DNA of 12,500 nt from Eimeria necatrix (lineage: Eukaryota; Apicomplexa; Conoidasida; Eucoccidiorida; Eimeriidae). Position numbers and translations under genes: made by a program. The stretch lies in NCBI RefSeq assembly GCF_000499385.1, contig NW_013655132.1, forward strand, positions 15,001-27,500, given 5' to 3'. Positions 1 to 8,500 of this stretch are shown piece after piece. Under the pieces are notes generated by a model that saw only the letters and a program-made list of their open reading frames with translations, made no database searches and had not been told where the DNA came from. Every line of letters starts with the position of its first letter. The first letter of the stretch is position 1.

Positions 1-35
1 CTCTGGGCGACGCTGTGGAGGGCTCCAAGCCGCAA

Positions 36-68
36 ACCCTAAACCCTAAATTAGGGTTTAGGGTTTGG
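36..68. repeat. Head-to-head telomere-like repeat pair
   Basis: Two AAACCCT units are followed directly by their reverse complement (TTTAGGG units), making a near-perfect inverted repeat with essentially no spacer. It resembles two telomere-type arrays meeting head to head, and single-stranded DNA or RNA here could fold back. The unit matches the 7-mer used in the other arrays of the window. The right flank (69-160) is unique sequence with no gene. Confidence 0.85.
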
Positions 69-157
69 GGTCTTGGGATGGGTGTGGGCGCTTGCAAACA
101 AACACTATCTAGAATAATGTGCAGATGTCTCGATGCGAGCGGCAAACAGATAAAATG

Positions 158-480
158 AACAAAGAAATAAAATAAATATTTAAATATTTATTTATTTATT
201 TATTTATTAAATAAATAAATAAATATATAAATAAATATTATTTAAATATTTAATTTTATTTCTTTTTGTTCATTTCCTTTGTTCGGCTTCTGCAGAGACG
301 GGGTGTACGTACAGCTGGGCTCATGAACAGACAGGCATTCATGTACACCCGAAAGAAATATTTATTCATTTGAAATGCATAAATATAATTAATATATTTA
401 TTTATTTGCAAATAAATAAATATAATTAATTTATTTATTTATTTGCAAATAAATAAATATAAATAAATAAATGTAAACAT
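158..480. repeat. AT-rich (ATTT)n/(AAAT)n low-complexity DNA
   Basis: Two blocks of AAAT/ATTT tetranucleotide repeats (about 165-260 and 355-478) flank a short more complex stretch. The second block repeats a unit containing GCAAATAAATAAATATAATT. The flanking complex DNA contains the palindrome TGTACGTACA (304-313) and related TGTACA words (around 341, 499 and 513). No coding frame is supported. Confidence 0.7.
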
Positions 481-553
481 GCAAACAAATAACAAGTGTA
501 CACTTAGAGGCATGTACATACACTGCGCTCACAACACTGTGTACAAAGACACG

Positions 554-637
554 CGCTGCTGCTGCTGCTGCAGCTGCTGCTGCTGCTGCTGCAGCTGCTG
601 CTGCTGCTGCTGCAGCTGCTGCTGCTGCTGCTGCTGC
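554..637. repeat. CTG/CAG array with 21-bp period
   Basis: Runs of CTG are interrupted by CTGCAG at 568, 589 and 610, giving a regular 21-bp higher-order unit. The tract is open in all frames, so the Cys-, Gln- and Ala-rich frames across it are not evidence of coding. It lies about 25 bp downstream of the minus-strand stop at 662. It could be 3' untranslated or intergenic DNA of that gene, or a further exon; the sequence does not decide. Confidence 0.8.
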
Positions 638-661
638 ATTAAAGGACACTCAATAAGCCGC

Positions 662-783
662 TTAGACGGCTCTGGTGGAGCTGCTGCTGCGCTCATGTTC
701 TGCTGCTCTTGTGCTGCTGCTGCTGTGTTCACGTTCGGCTGCTCTCGTGCTGCTGCTGCTGCTGATGCGCTCGGCTGCTTCCG

Positions 784-814
<31 letters not shown>

Positions 815-1225
815 CTCTGCTGCCTCGGTGACGCCGCTGCCGAAGAGAAGCGCGGGCGCGACGGTGGTGGTGGACGTGCTGCTGCTGCTGCTGCTGCTGA
901 GGGTGCTGCTGCTGCTGCTCTCTTCTTCTGCTGCGTGGGTGCTGCTGCTGCTGCTGCCCTCTTCTTCTGCTGCGTGAGTGCTGCTGCTGCTGCTGCTCTC
1001 TTCAGCTGCTTCGGTGACGCCGCTGCCGACGAGAGTTGCTGCAATGGTGCTGCTGCTGCTGCTGCTGTGTTCTGCTGCAGTGCTGCTGCTGCTGCGCTCT
1101 TCTTCAGCTGCTTTTGTGCTGCTGCTGCTGCGCTCCTCTTCAGCTGCTCGCGTGCTGCTGCTGCTGCGCTCCTCTTCAGCTGCTCTCGTGCTGCTGCTGC
1201 TGCTGCTCTCTGCTGCTTCGGTGAC
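662..1225 (-). repeat. C-terminal tandem/higher-order coding repeat
   Basis: Within the minus-strand gene, units encoding T(R/K)AAEEERSSSS recur with a 36-bp period (clear around 1095-1203, and diverged at the 3' end). A segment encoding GSGVTEAAE occurs three times, seen on the plus strand as TCGGTGACGCCGCTGCCGA or close variants near 825, 1010 and 1218. The spacing is about 190-210 bp, so a larger block appears to have been duplicated and then filled with varying numbers of AGC codons. Confidence 0.7.
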
Positions 1226-1768
1226 TCCGCTGCCGACGAGAGTTGCTGCTAGTGTGGAAGCATGGGGAGCAGCAGTGGTGGTGCTGGTGCTGCTGCTGCT
1301 GCTGCTGCTGCTGCCTTCTCTCTCTCTCTCCTCGCCAGCTTCCGTGCTGCTGCTGCGGCTGTGGGGTGCTGCAGTGCTGGTGCTGCTGCTGCTGCTGCTG
1401 CTGCTGCGCTCCTCCTCGTGCTTGAGCCCCTGGCCCGCAATGTCCTCAGCTTCCTCGCGGTCGCTGTCTGCTGCTGCTGCTGCTGCTGCTGCAGCAGAGT
1501 GCTCGGGGTGGCGCTGCTGGAACTGCTGCACCGCCTCGCGCAGCTGCTGCAGCTGCTGCTGGAAGGCCCCGCTGTGCAGCTGCTGCTGCAGCTGCTGGTC
1601 GAACTGCTGCAGCTGCTGCCCGTAGCGCCGAATAAAAGATCTAAAAGCCATCAAGACTTCACTTTCATTCATGTCGAGAGAACTGAGTTGCTGCTGCAGT
1701 CTTTCGAGGGCATCATCTTCTGCTGCGTCTGCTGCAGCAACGTCGAAAATGTCGATTTCCACGAACCC

Positions 1769-1803
<35 letters not shown>

Positions 1804-1980
1804 CGAGCTCTGCTGCTGCGGTCGACGACTGCAGAAACGCCGCTGCTGCAGTGCTCAGCCGCTCGCCGGGAGCTGCTGTCGAGGTGCTCGTGCTGCTTGC
1901 TGCTGCTGCTGCTGCTGCTGCTGCGGGGGAGTCCTCCAGCCGCTGCAGCACGCGGAAAAGAGCTGCGTCTTCTGTCAGAG

Positions 1981-2013
<33 letters not shown>

Positions 2014-2085
2014 GGCGGCGCCCGCCGGACAATCCTTGGTCCTCCTCTTCTGCCTTTTCGTCAGCAACATCTTCTTCTTGCCTGC

Positions 2086-2119
<34 letters not shown>

Positions 2120-2245
2120 GATGTCCTTCAGCAGCTCCTCGCGAGCCTCCGGCGTCAAAGACAGCCAAAAGGTGTTTATGCTCGAAAGAGCCACAGCAGC
2201 AAGCTCGATGGTCTCAGGCTCAGAAAGCAGAGACTCCAGAGCTGC

Positions 2246-2280
<35 letters not shown>

Positions 2281-2470
2281 GGCGGGGCTCCTCGCGCTCG
2301 CCCAGGGAGCCGCGAAGCCCGCCAGAGCCGGCCGGACGAGCAGCAGCAAGCTCGGACCTGCTGCTGCTGCTGCTGCTGCCGCCTTCGGCAGCAGGGGGCG
2401 CTGCAGCGCTGCTGCTGATGGCAGCAACTGCAGCAAGCGCGCAGAGGCCCTTGAGAAGCATGGGAGCCAT
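662..2470 (-). CDS. Secreted homopolymer-rich hypothetical protein (602 aa)
   Basis: I do not recognise the family. The frame starts at an ATG in a strong eukaryotic context (CACCATGG) and runs without interruption to a TAA. Residues 1-23 (MAPMLLKGLCALAAVAAISS...) look like a cleavable signal peptide, so entry to the secretory pathway is inferred. Serine homopolymers (AGC codons) and Ala runs alternate with complex islands. These are residues 75-118 (DAALESLL...EELLKDIG), 163-182 (RTLTEDAALFRVLQRLEDSP), 234-250 (NGFVEIDIFDVAAADAA) and a Gln/Leu-rich predicted coiled coil at about 251-320. From about residue 356 to the end the protein is repetitive: 12-residue units such as TRAAEEERSSSS, and three copies of a GSGVTEAAE segment. 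No transmembrane segment or GPI-type hydrophobic tail is visible at the C-terminus. The non-repetitive islands and the signal peptide argue that this strand is the real one. A downstream exon cannot be excluded. Confidence 0.72.
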
Positions 2471-3285
2471 GGTGAAGCTGGGCGAGGCTAGTGCAACAAC
2501 TAAGAAGGCAAATTCAATTATTTATTACTCGAAATGACTAAAACAAGAATTGTGAAGCTCTCGGCTGCAGCAAAATGGCCCAAAGAAACCGCCAGCGCCG
2601 GAAGCTCACCACTGGTGCGGGGGTGACCCGACCAGCGGTCGCCGCCGCGCGCCGCCGCGGCTGCTTCTGCAAACGGGCTCGAAAGCTCTTTTTTTCCACT
2701 TTTCTCCGCTTTTTTTGCTGCTTTCTCCCCGCAATTAACTTTGATTTCCAATAAGCTTTCCAAAGACCCCGCTATCTGGGCCCCAGGCGCGCAATCGACG
2801 CCTTTGCGGCCCGCCCGCGCCACCCAGCTGTCGCGAGCCATCGGCGGCAGTCGCTCAAACGGGAAAGCAGCATGAAATAAAGATATTCCCCGGTAACTAT
2901 TATTCCAATCGAAGTTTTCGCGAAATTACCTCTCGAACGAGGGGTGATGAGCCTAGATTATCTGCAGTTTCTTTATCTTCGTGCACAGATCCGCAGCCGC
3001 CACGCGCACACAGCCAACCACCGCCGCAGCGCCATGGCGGCCCTTCCTCCCCCCATTTTTCCTCTTTTTAAAGTTTTAGAAAACTAATTTATAGTCTTTT
3101 AACCTTTGCGCCGCAATTACGCGCAAAAAGAGCCCCGAAAAGGCGAAAATCGACGAGCTCGATTTCCACCACTCCACGTGCTCCAGTGTACGTACACCTG
3201 AACCCGCGCCGCGCACAGCGCTCCACAAGGACCCAACTCGAGTGTCCTTACACTTTTAAATTAATTAAAACAAAGAAAGAGTCAG
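2471..3285. other. Intergenic, moderately complex DNA; no supported gene
   Basis: This stretch lies upstream of the minus-strand gene and probably carries its promoter and 5' untranslated region. Base composition is mixed, with GC-rich parts around 2600-2680 and 2990-3050. A minus-strand frame at 2518-2841 (107 codons from ATG) has no recognisable motif and is not called. A 12-bp palindrome at 3186-3197 is listed separately. Confidence 0.5.
3186..3197. promoter_or_regulatory. Palindrome GTGTACGTACAC
   Basis: This is a perfect 12-bp palindrome inside the 17-bp word CTCCAGTGTACGTACAC (3181-3197). The same 17 bp recur at 10775-10791, inside exon 8 of the plus-strand gene, and the 10-bp core TGTACGTACA recurs at 304-313. 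A transcription-factor site, for example for an ApiAP2 protein, is only a guess. Confidence 0.3.
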
Positions 3286-3289
3286 CAGC

Positions 3290-3302
3290 AGCGTGGGAGC
3301 TG

Positions 3303-3346
<44 letters not shown>

Positions 3347-3784
3347 AGTGCGGCTGAAGCCGCTATGATGCTGCACCTGTTGCTGCTGCAGCAGCAGTCG
3401 TTGCAGCTGCTGCGGCAGTTGCTGCTGCGGGAGATGCGGTCGCTGCAGCTGCTGCGGCAGCAGCTGCTGCGGCAGCAGCTGCTGCGGCAGCAGCTGCTGC
3501 GGCAGCAGCTGCTGCTTCTCTACTTTGCAAGGGCCACTGCTGCTGCTGCAGCTCCATTGCTTCTGCAACTGCCGCTGCTGCTGATCGTCCTGCTGCAGCT
3601 GCTGCTGCTGTTGCTACTGTTGCTTCTGCTTTCTTTAAGAGGCCTGTCTTTTTGTGCTGCTGCTGCTAATGCTGCTGCTGCACATGCGCTGCAGCAGCTG
3701 CTGCTGCTGCAGCAGCAGCTGCTGCTGCAGCAGCAGCTGCTGCTGCGGCTGCTAATCTGCAGCTGCCAGACTGCTGCTGCTGTG
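3290..3784. repeat. CTG/CAG block with internal inverted and 15-bp repeats
   Basis: The block is about 0.5 kb of CTG/CAG trinucleotides. At about 3440-3515 a 15-bp unit (CAGCTGCTGCGGCAG) repeats four to five times. At about 3690-3745 CTG and CAG runs alternate as self-complementary segments. The tract is open in several frames on both strands (Leu/Gln/Ala on plus, Gln/Leu/Pro or Ser on minus). None of these frames shows non-repeat islands like those of the neighbouring genes. It could be a repeat-rich exon, but I treat it as repeat DNA. Confidence 0.75.
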
Positions 3785-3821
3785 AAACCCTTCAACGTCA
3801 GTCGTTGTCCCAAGCAAGGCT

Positions 3822-3874
3822 TAGAGTTTAGGGTTTAGGGTTTAGGGTTTAGGGTTTAGGGTTTGGGGTTTAGC
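3822..3874. repeat. TTTAGGG telomere-like array (G-rich on plus strand)
   Basis: About six near-perfect TTTAGGG units, the last with variant GGGG, directly follow the CTG/CAG block. The orientation is opposite to that of the arrays from 3954 onward, so the repeats diverge around 3875-3953. Confidence 0.92.
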
Positions 3875-3953
3875 GAGCGTTAAGGCCCCAGCCAACACAA
3901 ACCCCACCTTCTAAACCCTAGGCATTTAGTTCTAAGTGATAAACCCCCCGCCC

Positions 3954-4442
3954 TCCAAACCCTAAACCCTAAACCCTAAACCCTAAGCCGTAAGCCTAGG
4001 CACTACACCCTGTCGACCTAACCCTGAACCCTAAACCCTGACTCCTTAACCCTAAACCCTAAACCCTAAACCCTAAACCCTGATCTGAAGTGCTTCTGCG
4101 TCGAGCCATGTTTTCTAGTCTTTGGAGCCGAAAATAGTTAATTTTAAAATTATAAAAAATGTTTTATTAAAAGTGTTAATTTACTGATGTGAAAATAAAT
4201 AAACCGCAGATAATTACTAAACCCTAAACCCTAAACCCTAAAACCTGAACCCTAAACAAATTAATTGTACACGAACTTCACGTAGCTTTTACAGTGGACC
4301 AAACCCTAAACCCTAAACCCTAAACCCTAAGCCCTAGGCGCTAAACCTTAAAGTCTAAACCGTATGCCTTAAACGTTGCACCCTAAACCCTAAACCCTAA
4401 ACCCTAAACCCTAAACCCTAAACCCTAAACCCTAATCCCTAA
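3954..4442. repeat. Interspersed CCCTAAA clusters with degenerate spacers
   Basis: Clusters of perfect AAACCCT units lie at about 3957-3986, 4018-4081, 4219-4256, 4299-4330 and 4378-4442. Between them are degenerate relatives (for example CCTAAGCCGTAAGCCTAGG) and short unrelated AT-rich DNA. The degenerate spacers suggest old arrays decaying around younger perfect ones. No gene is present. Confidence 0.92.
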
Positions 4443-5046
4443 CATTTGTAGCTGTTTGCGCCTGCTGCTGCTGCTGCTGCAGCAAATCGAAAGAAACAAA
4501 AGACACTTTATTGTACAAGAAGTGCAGCAGCAAATAAAGAGGAATAGAGTTGCATGCAAAGCAGCAATTTGAGTCTGCAGCTTCTCTAAGACTATTCTGA
4601 AGAAGCAAAATAAAAAGAGTTTCAAATTTGTGTTTTAATTGTCGAAATAAATTCGAAATTCAAATTCAAATTTGCTGCTGCAGCTGCCGGCTGCAGAGCA
4701 AGTGGCGTCAGCGCTGGTTTGGGGGGCTCAGGAGGAAAATAATTCATTTAAATCATTTTAATTTTCAAATTTAAATTAAATAACTTAAAACGAACTTAAA
4801 ATTAAATCAAATGGACAAAGAAATGCAGCAAGTTGCAGCAGCTTTCCGGGTTCAGCGCAGAGGTCACCGGCGGCGTGTGCAGAACAGAACACGAAAAGTT
4901 CAACAATGGGACTTTTCGGATTTTGTCCGAATAAACTGAACTGCAGGTCTTAAAACTTCGCATTTTAATAAATCAAATGAATTTATTTGCACAATTGAAG
5001 GCATTAGAGCGAGAAATATGGCGCTACGAGCTGCTGCCTGCTGCCG

Positions 5047-5077
<31 letters not shown>

Positions 5078-5355
5078 ACGGCAGAGCCGCAGGCGTTGTT
5101 TCTTTTTTGCCTTTTTTCGCCTTTAATGCGAAAATAAGAAAAACAAAAATAATTAAAAAGAATTTGTCGTTTAAAATAGAATTTAAAACCAACTTCGACG
5201 GCTGTGCGAACGCGTGATCGTCGCCGCCAGCAGCCAATAGACCGGAATTCAGGTTTTGCCTGTTAGGACTTTTTTCCATTTTAACGTTTTCTCCCGCGTA
5301 AAAGCCATTGGAATTGAACCAAAAGAATCCTTTATATATTTCCAGCATTTATAAA
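4443..5355. other. Intergenic AT-rich DNA upstream of the synthetase gene
   Basis: Mixed AT-rich sequence with short CTG tracts (about 4462-4481 and 5046-5078, the latter about 11 CTG units). A small inverted repeat has arms CGAAAAGT (4892-4899) and ACTTTTCG (4911-4918). The last part presumably carries the promoter and 5' leader of the plus-strand gene. A possible 3' splice site (TTCCAG, ending 5345) just before the start ATG leaves room for an upstream leader exon. No coding region is supported. Confidence 0.5.
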
Positions 5356-5502
5356 ATGAATTCCTCGCAAACAAACGGCGAAAATGCCATTTGCAGCTCG
5401 TGTTCTGGTTCCCAGAAAGACCCCTCAACTGAGTACTTCCAGGCTTTTGCAAACCCCGCCTGGCGCGCTTCCCCCTTCATCTGCTACTGGGATCTGGAAA
5501 AG
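5356..5502 (+). CDS. Synthetase exon 1
   Basis: Encodes residues 1-49, from MNSSQTNGENAICSS to CYWDLEK. The segment EYFQAFANPAWRASPF resembles the N-terminal entry region of acetyl/acyl-CoA synthetases. The donor AAG|GTAATT is in phase 0. No transit or signal peptide is obvious. The start is the least certain part of the model because TTCCAG ending at 5345 could be a 3' splice site. Confidence 0.7.
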
Positions 5503-8500
5503 GTAATTCGAAAAACAAAATTAAAATTAAAATTAAAATTAAAATTAAAATAAATAAATAAATAAATAAATAAATGGAGGGGAAAGAAAGAAAAGCCTCT
5601 TTTGACTGCTGCCTAGTCACTTAATTCCAAAGCTGGTGGCTGCATTTGCTGCTCTATAATTCAATTTTTTCATTCTTTTCTCTATTTCTCCGATTCTTTG
5701 CAATTAAATCTTCTCTCAGACCTCCAAAATATCCAATTAATCTATTTAAATAATTAAAATTGGGTTTGAAAGGATTATTTCTTTGTTTTATTCATTTGAA
5801 GCCCACTCGAAAAACAAGAACAGGAAGTCTTCAGAGCCTTTTTTCGTTTTTCTTTTCCAAATAAATAATTAATTTAAAAAATTAAATTCCTTTCTTTAAT
5901 TTGCGTTTCGAATATTTCATTTTCTTCGAAACAATTCGCAAATTGGTTCCCATCTCGATTTCTGCGTTCAACTTTTGAACTCTCGCTCAATAAACCACTT
6001 TTTTCCACTCTTTTGGCGTTTTTTAAACGCTTTTAAGAAGTTTTAATGTTTATTTTATTATTTTTTATTTTATTTCGCGTTTTTAGATCCAAAATTCGGA
6101 AATAAATGCAGAAAATATCAAATGGATTTCCCGCGCGTCTTTCCTCTTCGGAGCCCTGCGGGCCATTCGCCGGCTGCAGCAAGAATTGCAAATTGCCAGT
6201 TTGCAGGGTTTGTAATTAATTAATTAATTAATTAATTAATTAATTAATTAATTAATTAATTAATTTAATTAAATAATTAAATAATTATTTAATTATTTAA
6301 TTACATTTATTTATTCATTTCTTTGTTTACTTAGCTGTTCTGCAATTCGAATAGTTGGCAATCGAATTAATTCAAAACTGTTTTCTTAATTGGCAAAATA
6401 ATTAAATCATTTATTTCTTTTCTTGTTTGTTTATTCATTCTTTAATTAATTAAATTAATTAATTAATTCAATTAGCTTAATTAATTAATTGGATTGTTTG
6501 ATGAACTCAATTAGTTTAATTAATTAATTAAATTGATTAACTAATTCATTTAGTTTAATTAATTATGTTAATTAATTAATTAATTAATTAAATTAGTTTA
6601 ATTAATTAATTAAATCAATTAATTAATTTAATTAGTTTAATTAATCAATTAAATTGATTAACTAACTCGGTTGAGTTAATTAGTTAATTTAATTAGCTAA
6701 TTAATTCAATTAATGAATTTAATTAATTGGTTGATTCAATTAATTTAATTAACTGATTATTCTAATTTATTAATTTAATCAATTGATTAAATAAACTAAA
6801 TAATGAAATTAATTATTTAATTTGATCAATTAATTAAATTAACTAGTTAATTAACCTAGTTAATTGATTTAATTAATTAATCAATTAATTTAATTAATTA
6901 ATTTAATTAATTGATTTAATTAATTAATCAAGTAGTTTAATTAATTAATTTAATTAGTTAATTTAATTAATTAATTTGATTAATTAAATAATTTGAGAAA
7001 CATGAATGTGAATATAAAAGAAGAACTTCAAAATAAATGCAAGTCCGAAACGAAAAGAATTCAAGTCAGAAAAAAACCAAAAATAAACTTTTAATTCTTT
7101 TTTAATTATTTAAAAAAGAATTAAAAGTTTATTTTTGGTTTAATTCATTTTAATTCATTTTTAATTCATTTTAAATCTTTTTTAATTCCTTTTAACCTGT
7201 TTAATTCATTTTAATTCATCTTAATTCATTTTAATTCTTTTTAATTCAGTTTAATTCATTTTAATGCATTTTAATTCTTTTTAATTTTTTTCAAATTCAT
7301 TTTAATTCATTTTAATTCTTTTAAATTTATTTTAATTCATTTCAATTATTTTTAGTTATTTTTAATTCATTTAAATTCATTTTGTATTTATTTTGAATTC
7401 TTTTTTAATTAATTTTATATTAATCTTAATTCTGTTTAATACTCTTTCTGAATTCTTGTTCAATCCCTTTTTAATTCTGTTCAATTTCACTTTTAATTCC
7501 TCTTAAATTTATTTTAGGTTAATATTAAATTAATTTTAAAATTAATTTAAAATTAATTTGATTCGTTTTAAATCATTTTAAATCTTTTTAAATTAATTTT
7601 AACTTCATTTTGAATAATTTAAATTTTTTTGAAATAGATTTTAAGTTCATTTTAAATTCATTTTAATTCATTTTAAATTCATTTTAATTCATTTTAAATT
7701 CATTTTAAATTAATTTTAAATAATTTAAAATTCATTTAAATTCATTTTAAATTCATTTTAAATTAATTTAAATAATTTAAAATTCATTTTAAATCATTTT
7801 AAATTCATTTTAAGTTCATTTTTAATTAATTTAAATAATTTAAAATTCATTTTAAATCATTTAAATCTTTTTCTTTTTTAAAAGGGTTTCGTTTGGCGCA
7901 TTATTTTAATTCCAACAAATTGGAGGATTCGGTTTTGAGGTTTGCTGCTGCTCTTTCGGGCTATTCCGTCGTCACCATCAACTGGGACTCCGACACGTAA
8001 ACCCTAAACCCTAAACCCTAAACCCTAAACCCTAAACCCTAAACCCTAAACCCTAGGCGTTAAACCCTAGGCCCGAGGCCTGGAGGCCGAGGGGCGGGCT
8101 GAGGAGGCAGCGGGTAAACGAATCGTTCTTTATCAAGCCAAACCCTAAACCCTAAACCCTAAACCCTAAACCCTAAACCCTAAACCCTAAACCCTAAACC
8201 CTAAACACAAAACCCTAAACCCTAAACCCTAAACCCTAAACCCTAAACCCTAAACCCTAAACCCTAAACCCTAAACCGCAAACCCTAAACCCTAAACCCT
8301 AAACCCTAAACCCTAAACCCTAAACCCTAAACCCTAAGCTGACCACTGCCCTAAACCCTAAACCCTAAACCCTAAACCCTAAACCCTAAACCCTAAACCC
8401 TAAACCCTAAACCCTAAATATTTTGCTGCTTCAGGCCAGCGAGGGTTTTGTACAAAATAGAAACGGCGGAATGCGCTGCTGTTATTTTCGATGACTCTTT

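Noticed and set aside
554..637. CRISPR array or regularly spaced repeat system
   Set aside because: The 21-bp periodicity comes from CTG units interrupted by CTGCAG, with no unique spacers. Intron-rich eukaryotic context also argues against it.
479..1252. Plus-strand Cys/Ala-rich open frame
   Set aside because: It crosses the 21-bp CTG array and the tail of the minus-strand gene. The composition (Cys and Ala runs) is the trinucleotide repeat read in other frames.
1262..2491. Plus-strand open frame of about 409 codons opposite the minus-strand gene
   Set aside because: It is open because CTG repeats have no stops in any frame. It reads mainly as Ala, Cys and Leu and lacks a signal peptide or coherent islands. 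The minus strand has a good start context, signal peptide and predicted coiled coil.
2518..2841. Minus-strand 107-codon open frame from ATG
   Set aside because: No recognisable motif or relation to the neighbouring gene, and it lies in probable promoter/5' UTR DNA. It could be a short gene or exon, but nothing supports it beyond being open.
3293..3838. Open frame of 181 codons (Leu/Gln/Ala) and minus-strand Gln/Leu/Pro frames over the CTG/CAG block
   Set aside because: Openness follows from the repeat. Several competing frames exist on both strands, the plus-strand frame runs into a telomere-like array at its end, and there are no conserved islands.
4892..4918. Hairpin CGAAAAGT/ACTTTTCG as a terminator
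   Set aside because: The arms are only 8 bp with an 11-base loop, there is no T tract or adjacent gene end, and bacterial-type terminators are not expected here.
5076..5348. Minus-strand 90-codon open frame overlapping the 5' region of the synthetase
   Set aside because: It has no motif, is AT-rich and overlaps the probable promoter and leader of the plus-strand gene. Nothing favours coding.
7997..8434. True chromosome end (telomere) in the window
   Set aside because: Arrays are internal, occur in both orientations, are interrupted by spacers and lie between exons of one gene. They are interstitial telomere-like repeats, not a terminus.
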